Shown piece by piece: positions 43,744-53,666 of a stretch of 64,000 nucleotides of DNA. The notes under the pieces are model-generated. The model had not been told where the DNA came from and did no database searches. It was given only the letters and a program-made list of their open reading frames with translations. Positions within the stretch are counted from its first letter, which is position 1; every line of letters begins with the position of its first letter. The stretch is from Pseudomonadota bacterium (lineage in GTDB: Bacteria > Desulfobacterota > Desulfobulbia > Desulfobulbales > Desulfocapsaceae). The DNA lies in NCBI GenBank assembly GCA_023412495.1, contig JAEYNP010000145.1, positions 1 through 64,000 of the forward strand, read 5' to 3'. A program made the translations under genes and the position numbers.

Positions 43744-45060
43744 ATGGCTGAAGTGGCAATAAAGCTTGAAGGAAAATCTGAAAGATCGATCCTCGACGAT
43801 CTCAAGGATATTTTGCCGGCCGGCAATCTCAGCCTGTGTCTTACCTGCGGACTCTGCTCTTCGGGGTGTCCCGCAACCGGCCTCGAAGACATGGACCCCC
43901 GCAAGTTTCTCCGCATGCTGGTCCTGGGGATGGACGAAGAAGTTTTGAAATCTGACTGGCCGTGGATGTGCACGATGTGTCAGCGCTGCATCTATGTCTG
44001 CCCCATGAAGATAGATATCCCGCAAATTATCTTCAACGTCCGCGCCGCCCGGCCAAGAGACCAGAGGCCGAAGGGGATTCGCAACTCCTGCGATGTGGCC
44101 GTCGCCAGCGAAACCTGCAGCGCCATGGGCACGCCGGTCGAAGATTTCAAGTTCCTGGTCAACGATGTGCTCGAGGAGTACAGGGAGGCTCAGCCCGAAT
44201 TCGCCGATATGGTGGCGCCGATCGACAAGGAGGGCGCGGAATTTTTCCTGAACCAAAACTCCAGGGAACCGATGACCGAACCCGATGAGTTGCCTCCTCT
44301 CTGGAAAATCCTTCATCTCGCCGGCGTCGATTGGACCTATGGAAGCAAAGGCTGGGCTGGGGAAAATTATTGTCTCTTTCTGGCCGATAACAAAAATTGG
44401 GAAGAGTTGGTGCGGAGGAAGGCGGCGCAGGCCGAAGCCTTGAAGTGCAAGACATACCTCAACACGGAGTGAGGCCACATCACCTTCGCAGTCCGGGCCG
44501 GACTGAAAAAATTCAACATTCCCCACAACTTCGAAGTCAAAAACATCTACGAGTTTTACGCCAAGTGGATCCGGGAGGGTAAACTCAAGCCCAATTCCGA
44601 CTGGAACAAGGATCTGAAGATCAAGTTCACCGTCCAGGATCCCTGCCAGATCGTCCGCAAGAGTTTCGGCGACCACATCGCCGATGAATTCAGGTACGCC
44701 ATCAAGCAGGCGATCGGCGAAGAGAATCTGGTCGAGATGTGGCCGAACAAGTCGAACAACTACTGCTGCGGCGGTGGCGGCGGTTTTCTGCAATCCGGCT
44801 TCAAGGAACAGCGGCTGGCTTACGGCAAGTTGAAGGACCAGCAGATCAAGGATACCGGAGCAACCTACTGCATTGCCGGCTGTCATAACTGCCATGCCCA
44901 GATCCACGAACTGTCCCATCATTACGGCGGGCATTATCAAGTCGTGCATTTCTGGACCATTCTCGCTCTTTCGCTTGGCATACTCGGGCCGAATGAACGC
45001 GCGTACCTGGGAGACGATCTCAGGGACGTGAACGTCTTCCATCCGGAAACGGCCTTATAA
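43744..45060 (+). CDS. HdrD-like Fe-S protein with selenocysteine (HdrC-HdrB type fusion)
   Basis: A 438-residue protein if TGA at 44470-44472 is read as Sec243; otherwise two fragments result. Two N-terminal 4Fe-4S motifs (CLTCGLCSSGCPATG; CTMCQRCIYVCPMK) form the HdrC-like part. The C-terminal part is HdrB-like: KTYLNTE-U-GHITFAVRA, where cysteine is usual before GH, then DPCQIVRKSFGD, NNYCCGGGGGFLQS and GCHNCHAQIHEL. The frame is the same on both sides and protein similarity runs through the TGA. A SECIS-like hairpin follows at 44489. It would take part in disulfide or quinone-linked electron transfer with the HdrA proteins downstream. First gene of the cluster. Confidence 0.85.
44489..44505 (+). 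promoter_or_regulatory. SECIS-like hairpin for Sec243 of the HdrD-like protein
   Basis: CAGTCCG-GGC-CGGACTG, a perfect 7-bp stem with G in the loop, begins 16 nt after the TGA, within the window used by bacterial SelB. Confidence 0.65.
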
Positions 45061-45098
45061 TCCATGACGATTCTTTTTTAACATCAGCAGGTTAGAAT

Positions 45099-46211
45099 AT
45101 GCAGCTCACAAAACAGCAGATCGATTATTGCATGGAATGCGGAGTATGCACGGGCAGCTGTCCCATAAGCCATGAACGTCCGGGTTTTTCGCCGCGCCAG
45201 ATGATCAAGCGGACCCTGGTCGAACCCGACGGCAGCATCCTGCAGTCCGATGATGTCTGGGCGTGCTTGAGTTGTTCGCGGTGCAGCGACCGCTGCCCGG
45301 TCGGCATCGATTTCCCCGAATTCATCCGCTCCTACCGTACCAAGGCCAGGGCGGCCGCCAATCTCCCTCGCCACAGCCACCACGGCATCTTCCAGACCAT
45401 ATCCGCGTTGCAGGCCGGAAGTCTCAAGCAGAACCGCACGGCATGGACCGAAGGAGCAGGAAAGATCAATGAGAAGGGGGAATATTTCTATTTCGTGGGT
45501 TGCGCTCCCTTCCACAACCCGGTCTTTCAGTATCTCAATCTCAATGTGATCGATACCGCCAAGAATATTCTGACGCTGCTCAACGCCGTCGGCATAGAGC
45601 CTGTGGTCAGCAACGAGGAGCGCTGCTGCGGCCACGACGCCTTCTGGGGCGGAGATGAAGAGCTGTTCGCCAAGCTGGCGAAGAAAAATGTTGAGACAAT
45701 AAAGGCATCGGGGGCTAAGACGGTCATTTTCGGCTGTCCCGAGGGGTACGCGACTTTTAAGGAGCATTATCCGGCGGTGGTCGGCGAACTGCCCTTCGAG
45801 ATCCGCCATATCACGGAATTCCTGCTGGAGCAGATCCCGGCGTCCGGGCTGTCTTTCAAAAACGGGGTAAAAGGCGCCGTCACCTTCCACGATCCCTGTA
45901 GGCTGGGGAGAAGAATGGGCATGTACGAGCAGCCGCGGCAGCTTATCCGGTTCGTGCCCGACACCCCGTTCAAGGAGATGGAGAATAACCGGGAAAATGC
46001 AGTCTGCTGCGGCACCACCGCCTGGATGGAGTGCTCGTCCTGTTCCAAAATCATGCAGATCAAGAGACTGAAGGAGGCGGAGCAGGTCGGGGCGCAGACC
46101 ATCATTACGGCGTGCCCGAAGTGCCAGATTCATCTGACCTGCGCGAAATCCAATACGGATGTTCAGGTCGAGGTGAAGGATCTTTACGCATATCTTGCAC
46201 AACAGCTTTGA
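45099..46211 (+). CDS. HdrD/GlpC-like Fe-S protein with two CCG domains
   Basis: A 370-residue protein with N-terminal 4Fe-4S motifs (CMECGVCTGSCPISH; CLSCSRCSDRCPVG) and two CCG domains (VGCAPFHNP, ERCCGHDAFW, FGCPEGYATFK; HDPCRLGRRMG, AVCCGTTAWMECSSC, ACPKCQIHL). The last motif of the first CCG domain is CPEG instead of CxxC, so that site may hold an altered cluster or none. It follows the Sec-containing paralogue by 38 bp and precedes HdrA by 52 bp. Likely the catalytic HdrB/C-type partner of the HdrA proteins. No TGA inside. Confidence 0.85.
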   Translation: MQLTKQQIDYCMECGVCTGSCPISHERPGFSPRQMIKRTLVEPDGSILQSDDVWACLSCSRCSDRCPVGIDFPEFIRSYRTKARAAANLPRHSHHGIFQTISALQAGSLKQNRTAWTEGAGKINEKGEYFYFVGCAPFHNPVFQYLNLNVIDTAKNILTLLNAVGIEPVVSNEERCCGHDAFWGGDEELFAKLAKKNVETIKASGAKTVIFGCPEGYATFKEHYPAVVGELPFEIRHITEFLLEQIPASGLSFKNGVKGAVTFHDPCRLGRRMGMYEQPRQLIRFVPDTPFKEMENNRENAVCCGTTAWMECSSCSKIMQIKRLKEAEQVGAQTIITACPKCQIHLTCAKSNTDVQVEVKDLYAYLAQQL

Positions 46212-46263
46212 TCCCGGGAGCTGCGGATAGTCGATACAGTTTAAAAACGAATATCGGAGAGAG

Positions 46264-49200
46264 TTGATGAATGCAATAAATCCTCAAAATGTTCAGGGCT
46301 CGGTCATGGTCGTTGGCAGCGGCATTGCCGGAATGCAGACGGCGCTTGACCTGGCGGACTCCGGTTTTTATGTCTACCTGGTGGAAAAATCCCCCTCCAT
46401 CGGCGGGGTGATGGCTCAACTCGACAAGACCTTCCCGACCAACGACTGCGCGATGTGAGTTATCTCACCCAAACTGGTCGAGGTCGGCCGGCATCTGAAC
46501 ATTGAGCTGAAAACCTTATCCGAGGTCAAATCCATCGGCGGCACCGCCGGGAATTTCGAAGTCGAGCTGGTGCAGCACCCGCGCTACGTCGACATGAGTA
46601 AATGTATTGCCTGCGGAGAGTGCGCCGAGAAGTGCCCGAAGAAGGTCACCGATACCTTCAATGCCGGGCTGGCCCCGAGAAAGGCGATCTACGTCGAATA
46701 TCCCCAGGCGGTCCCGCTGAAATATTGCATCGACGCCGCCAACTGCATCTATATCAAGAAAGGCAAGTGCGGCTTCTGCGCCAAGGTCTGTCCCGCGAAC
46801 GCCATCGACTTCGAGCAGAAGGAGCAGACCGTTCGCCTCCAGGTGGGCTCGGTGATCCTCGCCCCCGGCTTTTCCACCTATAACCCGCAGGATCTCGACA
46901 CCTTCCAGTACAGCCGCTACGCCAATGTCATAACGTCGCTCGAGATGGAGCGGATTTTGAGCGCCACGGGACCTTACCATGGCCATCTGGTGCGACCCTC
47001 GGACAAGAAGGAACCGAAGAAGATCGCCTGGCTGCAGTGCATAGGCTCCCGCGACATCAACAGATGCGCCCACGGCTACTGTTCCTCCGTCTGCTGCATG
47101 TACGCGGTGAAAGAGGCCATGATCGCCAAGGAGCATTCCCCGGAGCCGCTCGATACCGCCATCTTCTACATGGACATGCGCACCTACGGCAAGGAGTTCG
47201 AGAGCTACTACGAGCGGGCGAAAAACGACAAGGACGTGAGGTTCATCCGCTCGCGCGTCCATACCCTGGTCGAGAATCCCGAGACCAAGGACATCTCGCT
47301 GAGGTATGCCGACGAGAGCGGCCAGGCCCTGGAGGAGACCTTCGACATGGTCGTGCTCTCGGTGGGCATGGAGACCTCGAAGGAACTTGCCGAGCTGGCG
47401 GGCCGGCTGGGCATTGAGCTGACCGGCGACAACTTCGCAAAGACAACGAGCTTTTCCCCGGTGAAAACCTCCCGGGAGGGAATCTATGTCTGCGGCGCCT
47501 TTCAGGAGCCGAAGGACATTCCTTATTCGGTCATGGAGGCCAGCGCCGCGGCCTGCGGGGCGGAGTCGGCCCTGGCGGCGGCACGGGGAACACTCACCAG
47601 AACCAAAACCTTCCCGGCAGAACGGGAGATCGCGCAGGAAGAGACGCGCATCGGGGTCTTCGTCTGCAACTGCGGCACGAACATCGGTGGCATAGTGGAC
47701 GTACCCGCCGTCGCCGCGATGTCCAAATCCCTGCCCGGTGTCGTCTACGTCGAGGAGAACCTCTTCACCTGCAGCCAGGACTCCCAGGAAAAGATCAAGC
47801 AAACCATAGAGAAGCAGGGCCTGAACCGGGTGGTGGTGGCCGCGTGCACTCCCAGAACCCACGAGGAACTCTTTCAGGAGACTATGAAGGATGCCGGCCT
47901 CAACAAATATCTCTTCGAGATGGCCAACATCCGCAATCAGTGCTCCTGGGTGCACAGTGGAGAAAAGGAGGAGGCGACGGCCAAGGCCATGGACCTCGTG
48001 CGCATGGCGGTGGCCAGGTCGAGGCTGATCACCTCGCTCGGCCAGCCTCGGATATCGGTTGACCACAGCGCGCTGGTCATCGGCGGCGGCATCGCTGGCA
48101 TGACCGCGGCGCTCGGTCTTGCCGACCAGGGCTTCGCCGTGCATCTGATCGAACAGGAAGACCAACTGGGGGGCAATGCCCGCTCGTTGTTGAATACCTG
48201 GCAGGGGGAGAGCGTCCCCGAGAAATTGGCCGAAATGACCGGCCGGGTGCAAGCCCATACGCTCATCGATGTCTACACCGGAGCGTCGGTGAAGACTTCC
48301 GTCGGATTCATCGGCAACTTCGAGACCACTGTCTCCGTCAAAGGTGAGGACCGGCTGCTCAGGCACGGGGCCGTGGTGATGGCTACCGGCGCCCGGGAAC
48401 ATGCGCCGCAGGAGTATCTCCATGGCGCGGATGACCGGGTCATGACCCACCTCGAGCTCGACCGGGCGATCCAGGGCGAGGATGCGAAAGTAACGGCGGC
48501 AAACTCCGTGGTCTTCATCCAGTGCGTCGGTTCGAGGGAGCCCGAGCGGCCATACTGCTCGAAGGTCTGCTGCACCCATTCGGTGAAGACGGCCATCAGC
48601 TTCAAGAAGAAAAATCCCAAGACCAGGGTCTACGTCCTCTACCGGGATATCCGGACCTACGGACAGCGGGAATATCTCTATCAGGAAGCGCGGGAGAAGG
48701 GCGTCATCTTCATCCGCTACGATCTGGACAGAAAACCCGAGGTCAAGAAGGACGGCGACAGGCTCTCGGTCACCATCCTGGATCACGTGATCGGCAAAAA
48801 TATCGAGATCCCCGCCGATCTGCTGGTCCTGGCCGCGGCCATCGTGCCCCGCGACAACGAGCCGCTGGCCCAGATGTTCAAGCTCTCCTGCAACGGGGAC
48901 AAGTTTTTCAACGAAGCCCACGCCAAGCTCAGACCCGTGGAATTCGCCACGGCGGGCATCTTCCTCGCCGGCATGGCCCACTATCCGAAACCCATTGAGG
49001 AGAGCATCGCCCAAGGCGCCGCGGCCGCTTCCCGCGCCGCCGTGACCCTGTCCAAGGAGAGCATAACGGTGGAAGGCGTGGTCTCCCATGTGAACCGCTT
49101 CATGTGCCGGGGCTGCGGCGAGTGCCAGAAGGTGTGCCCGTTCAACGCCATCTCGGTGCAGCAGGTGGAGGACGCGACGTTGGCGGCCGTGGTGCAGGAG

Positions 49201-49317
49201 GCCCTCTGCAAGGGATGCGGCATGTGCGCCGTCGCCTGTCCCACGGGGGCGGCCTCGGTCCACCATTTCGGCGACAACGAAGTGCTGGCGATGGTCGAGA
49301 CGGCGTTTGCCAAGTAA
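46264..49317 (+). CDS. hdrA: HdrA-type flavoprotein, double-length fusion, selenoprotein
   Basis: 1017 residues with Sec65 at TGA 46456-46458. The N-terminal half has a Rossmann FAD site ([20 protein letters not shown]), [18 protein letters not shown] at the place where HdrA proteins bear Cys or Sec, and two 4Fe-4S motifs ([21 protein letters not shown]). The second half starts at [14 protein letters not shown], has a second FAD site ([20 protein letters not shown]), and ends with [13 protein letters not shown] and [12 protein letters not shown]. HdrA carries the bifurcating FAD in heterodisulfide-reductase complexes, splitting electrons from MvhD or FdhB. MvhD1 follows 21 bp later. A methanogen HdrA has about 650 residues, so this one is a tandem type. 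Confidence 0.9.
46474..46491 (+). promoter_or_regulatory. SECIS-like hairpin for Sec65 of fused HdrA
   Basis: CTGGTC-GAGGTC-GGCCGG, six pairs with two G-U, starts 15 nt after the TGA; the loop is G-rich. Confidence 0.55.
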
Positions 49318-49338
49318 CTATTGGAAAAGGAAAGGAAA

Positions 49339-49758
49339 ATGTCCGGGGAATTCAAACCACATATAATCGCGTTTGCCTGCAACTGGTGCGCCTATTCCGC
49401 GGCGGATCTCGCCGGAGTCAGCAGGTTTCAGTATCCGCCCAACCTGCGGATCATCCGGGTGATGTGCTCCGGGCGGATCAACCCGAACTTCATCCTCAAG
49501 GGCTTTCAGAACGGCGCGGACGGCGTGCTGGTCGCCGGCTGACACATCGGCGACTGTCATTACCTGGAAGGTAATGTAAAGGCCCAGAAGATGTTCGAAA
49601 CTGCCAGGGAGCTCGTCGAGACCCTGGGGATAGAGCCGGAGCGCGTCCGCCTGGAGTGGATCTCCTCGGCGGAAGGGACCAAATTCGCGGAAGTGGCCAC
49701 GACGTTTACAGAGACAATACAATCTCTCGGGCCTCTGAAGATCGAAGAGACCGCCTGA
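49339..49758 (+). CDS. mvhD: MvhD1: electron-transfer subunit linking HdrA to hydrogenase or formate dehydrogenase, selenoprotein
   Basis: 139 residues with Sec68 at TGA 49540-49542. Motifs of the MvhD/FrhD-type 2Fe-2S protein: [35 protein letters not shown], and [21 protein letters not shown], where cysteine stands in non-selenium forms. It passes electrons from an oxidoreductase to HdrA. The ATG at 49339 follows AAAGGAAAGGAAA. Lies between two HdrA genes. Sec68 corresponds to Sec69 in MvhD2; Cys17 corresponds to Sec18 there. Confidence 0.9.
49558..49576 (+). promoter_or_regulatory. SECIS-like hairpin for Sec68 of MvhD1
   Basis: CATTACCT-GGA-AGGTAATG, a perfect 8-bp stem, starts 15 nt after the TGA. 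The MvhD2 hairpin at 53426 keeps the ATTACC/GGTAAT core. Confidence 0.7.
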
Positions 49759-49848
49759 ACTTGAGATTTCTTACCGCAAGGGCATACGTTTTGTTTGAGC
49801 AGACAAGCTGCTCAACTCAGCTTCAACTGCCGTAACAGGAGGAAGATT

Positions 49849-51387
49849 GTGAACTTGTACAAGGACATGCTTGTTATTGGTGGCGGTATCGCAGGGATCC
49901 AGTCATCACTGGACCTGGCGGAAATGGGCTTCAAGGTCCATCTGGTCGAGCGCCTGCCGAGCATCGGCGGCAAGATGGCGCAACTGGACAAGACTTTCCC
50001 CACCAACGACTGCGCCATCTGAATACTTTCGCCGAAAATGCTGGATGTCGGTCGACATCCCAACATCAATCTGATGGCCTACAGCGAAGTCGAAAAGGTT
50101 GAAGGTACTGCCGGCTGCTTCAAGGTCCGGGTCCGGAGAAAGGCCCGCTACGTCGACGAGAGCAAATGCACCGGCTGCGGCGCCTGCCGGGAGAAGTGTC
50201 CCACGGATGTGGCGGACCTTTACAACGAGGGCCATGCCACCCGCAAGGCCATCTACAGCTGGTTCGCCCAGGGGATTCCCTCGACCCATACCATCGACCC
50301 CGACCACTGCCGGGTGCTGAACGGTAAGAAGTGCGGGGTCTGCCAAAAGAGGTGCGAGGCGGGGGCCATCGATTTCGAGCAGAAGGACAGGATCGTCGAG
50401 CTGGATGTCGGGGCGATCGTCGTCGCCACCGGTTACACCGTGTTCGATCCGGGCAAGATCCCCGAGTACCGCTACAAGGATCTGCCGAATGTGGTGACCG
50501 CCATCGAGTTCGAACGCTTCCTCAGCGCCAGCGGCCCCACCCACGGCCATATCGACAGGCCGTCCGACATCGCGGCCCGGCGGCGGCTGGAGGAACTGGA
50601 GAAGGAAGACGGCAAGCTCATGAAGGCGCTGGCCCGCTTCGAGGAGAAGCATGGCAAAAGCTCCGCGGATTTCTATACGGCTTACGTCCCGGATGCTGCC
50701 GACGCCGATTCTACCCAGTGGGCGGCGAAATACCAAGAGTATCTCAGCATTCACCAGTCGCTTGAAGAGTTGCGGGAGAAGGCCAAAACCTTCGCCACGG
50801 CCAAGCGCCTCGCCTTCATCCAGTGCGTCGGCTCTCGGGACCTGCGGTTCTATCCCTTCTGTTCCGGCTTCTGCTGTATGCACTCGATCAAGGAGGCCAT
50901 CATCGCCCACGAGCACGAAAACGAGACGACCTCGGTCATCTTCGGCATGGATATCCGGGCGGTGGGCAAGGGCTTCGACGAGTACAAGGTCCGGGGAGGC
51001 AACAAATCGAACATCAGCTACCGGCGGAGCCGCGTGGCGGAGATCGTGAACGGCCCGAACGACAATCCGGTAGTCGTATACGAGGATACCCGCAAACAGA
51101 CGGTCAACCGGGAGGAGTTCGACCTGGTCGTCCTCGCTACCGCCTGCGCCCCGGTCGAGGGCATGAATGAGCTGGCGGAAATCCTCGATATCGAAATCAA
51201 CAGGTTCGGCTTCTTCAAGACCAGTCCCGAGAATCCCCTCGACACCACGAAAGAGGGCATTTTCGTCTGTGGCTGCGCCCACAGTCCGATGGACATTCCG
51301 GAATCCGTCGCACAAGCCAGCAGCGCCGCCTCCCGGGCAGTTCAGACGGTAACAGTGACTCCAGAAAAATTACTCATGGTCTCTTAA
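49849..51387 (+). CDS. hdrA: HdrA N-terminal-half protein (split HdrA), selenoprotein
   Basis: 512 residues with Sec58 at TGA 50020-50022 ([17 protein letters not shown]). FAD site [20 protein letters not shown], 4Fe-4S motifs [12 protein letters not shown] and [12 protein letters not shown], and a charged insert of about 80 residues ([18 protein letters not shown] onwards) before [24 protein letters not shown]. It matches the first half of the fused HdrA at 46264 and ends with [22 protein letters not shown]. Starts at GTG after AGGAGGAAGATT. The other half is the next gene, 16 bp away, so the two should work as one HdrA. Confidence 0.88.
50043..50060 (+). promoter_or_regulatory. SECIS-like hairpin for Sec58 of split HdrA
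   Basis: GGATGTC-GGTC-GACATCC, a perfect 7-bp stem with GG in the loop, starts 20 nt after the TGA. Confidence 0.65.
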
Positions 51388-51403
51388 AAAAGGTTTTTAA
51401 GAA

Positions 51404-53077
51404 ATGAAGAAAAAGAATGGGGAAAATACCGAGCAACTGAGGGTTGGGGTCTTTATCTGCGACTGCGGTTCCAATATCGCGGGGCACCTCGATTGCAAGT
51501 CTGTGACCGAATATGCGGCTACCCTGCCGGGAGTGGTGTTCACCAAGGAGAATCTCTACACCTGCTCGGAATCGGGCATCAGCGAGATCAAGAACGCCAT
51601 CAAGGCCAACAGCCTCAACCGGGTTGTCGTCGCCTCCTGCTCCCCGCGCACCCACCATCCCCTGTTTTCCAGTTCGTGCGCCGAGGCTGGCCTGAACCCG
51701 TATCTCTTCGAAATGGTCAACATCCGGGATCAGTGTTCCTGGGTGCATATGGGCCTGCGGGATATCGCCACGGCCAAGGCCAAGGACCTGGTGCGCATGG
51801 GTGTGGCCAAGAGCCTGACGCTTGACCCGCAGAACAACATCGAGTCCTCCCTGGTGCGCAAGATCCTGGTGATAGGCGGCGGCATAGCCGGTCTTTCCGC
51901 CGCGGAGTCGCTGGCCGGGATGGGCCTCGAGGTTCTCCTCGTCGAGAAGGCGCCGCAGCTGGGCGGCCTGATGCTCGGGCTGAATGTGCTGGAGAACGGC
52001 GCTGATGCCAAAACCCGAGTGACGGAGCTGGCGGAGAAGGTACAAAGAACTTCCGGCATCACCGTCCTCACCGGCGCGAAAGTCAAGGAAATCACCGGCT
52101 ACATAGGCAACTTCAAGGTCAAGGTGCAAAAGCCGGATGAGATGATCGAGGAAAATGTCGGCTGCATCGTGGTGGCATCGGGCGCGATCCCGCTCATCCA
52201 GGCGGGCCTGTTCGGCCATAACGGCAAAAACGTCATCACCCAGATGGAGCTGGAAAAACGGCTGAAGGACGGATCTTTCAAGGCTAACAAGGTCGTCATG
52301 ATCCAGTGCGCCGGCGCCCGTGACGAGACCCGCGAATACTGCTCGCGGATCTGCTGCGCCACCGCGGTCAAGAACAGCATGATCATCAAGCGGAAGTTCC
52401 CCTTCTCCGAGGTGCATGTGCTGTACCGCGACATGCAGATGTACGGCGACGAGAAGGAGCAGATGCTGTGGGATGCCAGGGGCATTGGCGTAAAATTCCA
52501 CGTCTACGATGCCCAGCAGCCGCCGGTGGTTGCCGACGGGAAGGTGAGCTTTCATCATGCGGTGATGGGGACAACAAAGGAAATGCCCTGCGACCTGGTG
52601 GTTCTCTCCACCCCGCTGGTCGCCCGGCCGGATGCCCCCGAGGTGGCCGCCCTGATGCGGATTCCTGCCGACAAGAACGGCTTCTTCCTCGAGGCCCACG
52701 CCAAGCTGCGGCCGCTCGATTTCGCTGCCGACGGCATCTTCGTCTGCGGCAGCGCCCGCTACCCCGTGACTTCGGTCGAGGCGAGGACCCAGGGGCTGGG
52801 TGTGGCCTCCAGGGTGGGGGCGATCCTCTTCAAGGACAAGCTGGTGAAGAGCGGGATCGTGGCGGAAATCGACGAGGAGACCTGCGTCGGCTGCATGGGC
52901 TGCCTCAACGTCTGTCCGTACGATGCCATCTCCTACAACCCGGAGAAGGACGTCTGCGAGGTCAAGGAGATCCTCTGCAAGGGATGCGGCAACTGTGCCT
53001 CCACCTGTCCGTCGCACAGCGCCATCCTGAGAGGGTATAAACCGGAACAGCTGCTGGCTCAGATTCGGGCTATTTAG
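51404..53077 (+). CDS. hdrA: HdrA C-terminal-half protein (split HdrA)
   Basis: A 557-residue protein that matches the second half of the fused HdrA: VGVFICDCGSNIAGHLDCKS, VVVASCSPRTHHPLF, NIRDQCSWVHMG, FAD site [40 protein letters not shown], and C-terminal 4Fe-4S motifs CVGCMGCLNVCPY and CKGCGNCASTCPS. It lacks the N-terminal module that carries the Sec site, which the previous gene provides. The stop TAG (53075-53077) is the first triplet of a two-hairpin repeat, so the native C-terminus may have been trimmed or altered by the insertion. Confidence 0.88.
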   Translation: MKKKNGENTEQLRVGVFICDCGSNIAGHLDCKSVTEYAATLPGVVFTKENLYTCSESGISEIKNAIKANSLNRVVVASCSPRTHHPLFSSSCAEAGLNPYLFEMVNIRDQCSWVHMGLRDIATAKAKDLVRMGVAKSLTLDPQNNIESSLVRKILVIGGGIAGLSAAESLAGMGLEVLLVEKAPQLGGLMLGLNVLENGADAKTRVTELAEKVQRTSGITVLTGAKVKEITGYIGNFKVKVQKPDEMIEENVGCIVVASGAIPLIQAGLFGHNGKNVITQMELEKRLKDGSFKANKVVMIQCAGARDETREYCSRICCATAVKNSMIIKRKFPFSEVHVLYRDMQMYGDEKEQMLWDARGIGVKFHVYDAQQPPVVADGKVSFHHAVMGTTKEMPCDLVVLSTPLVARPDAPEVAALMRIPADKNGFFLEAHAKLRPLDFAADGIFVCGSARYPVTSVEARTQGLGVASRVGAILFKDKLVKSGIVAEIDEETCVGCMGCLNVCPYDAISYNPEKDVCEVKEILCKGCGNCASTCPSHSAILRGYKPEQLLAQIRAI

Positions 53078-53149
53078 TACCTTAGAAATTCATTCTCGTT
53101 TTTTGAGAATGAATTTCGTGAAGGTACTTATCCCGCTTCAGCGGGATTA
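53075..53149 (-). repeat. Two-hairpin repeat element, copy 3
   Basis: On the minus strand: CCCGCTGAAGCGGGATAAGT, ACCTTCACGAAATTCATTCT, then the inverse arm GAGAATGAATTTCTAAGGTA. The first stem (CCCGCT/AGCGGG) and the extra C-G pair in the long stem differ from the other copies but still pair. Confidence 0.7.
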
Positions 53150-53202
53150 GGGCAATGAGTTGTACAATTACTGAGTCTATTTACATAAAGGAATAGGATA
53201 AA

Positions 53203-53640
53203 ATGAATAACGACACTTTCGAGCCCAAGATCGTTTGTTTCCTGTGCACCTGGTGAGCATACGCAGCTGCTGACCTGGCTGGGGTCAGTCGTTTGCAGTA
53301 TCCGGCGAACGTGCGCACTGTTCGGGTCATGTGCAGTGGCAGCGTCTCGCCGCATCATATTCTTCTGGCGTTCCAACGCGGGGTCGACGGCGTCTTCGTC
53401 GGCGGCTGACGCCTGGGTGAATGCAATTACCTGTACGGTAATCTGTCCACCAAGAAGCGTGTAACCGTCCTCAAGGAGATGCTGGCGTTCAGCGGGATAG
53501 ACGAAGCCCGCCTGAAGGCCAGCTGGGTCTCTTCTGCCGAGGCGCCCGAGCTGGTCCACGAATTCGGCACCTTCATCGAGGAGCTGAAGAAACTCGGACC
53601 GTCGCCCCTGAAGAACGACTACAGGAAGGAACTGGCATAA
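53203..53640 (+). CDS. mvhD: MvhD2 with two selenocysteines
   Basis: 145 residues if both TGA codons are read as Sec: Sec18 (53254-53256) in FLCTW-U-AYAAADLAG and Sec69 (53407-53409) in VDGVFVGG-U-RLGECNYLYGN. Aligned to MvhD1, Sec18 replaces Cys17 and Sec69 matches Sec68. Both downstream stretches keep protein similarity (VRVMCSGSVSPHHILLAFQR G; LKASWVSSAEAPELVHEFG). Each TGA has its own hairpin. ATAAAGGAATAGGATAAA precedes the ATG. The next two genes encode an FdhB-like Fe-S protein and FdhA, so this subunit probably ties formate dehydrogenase to the split HdrA. Confidence 0.85.
53270..53288 (+). promoter_or_regulatory. SECIS-like hairpin for Sec18 of MvhD2
   Basis: CTGACC-TGGCTGG-GGTCAG, six pairs, starts 13 nt after the first TGA; loop contains GG and can shrink by further pairing. 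Confidence 0.55.
53426..53442 (+). promoter_or_regulatory. SECIS-like hairpin for Sec69 of MvhD2
   Basis: ATTACC-TGTAC-GGTAAT, six pairs, starts 16 nt after the second TGA; same core as the hairpin in MvhD1. Confidence 0.65.
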
Positions 53641-53666
53641 CTTGAGCCTCAACGGCAGGTATTCTT

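Noticed and set aside
46516..49266. Long antisense frames, e.g. opposite fused HdrA, opposite the 1212-aa oxidoreductase (7826-10132) and opposite the hybrid kinase (4729-6579)
   Set aside because: They mirror high-GC codon use of strongly supported genes, have His/Asp/Arg-rich shadow composition and no family motifs.
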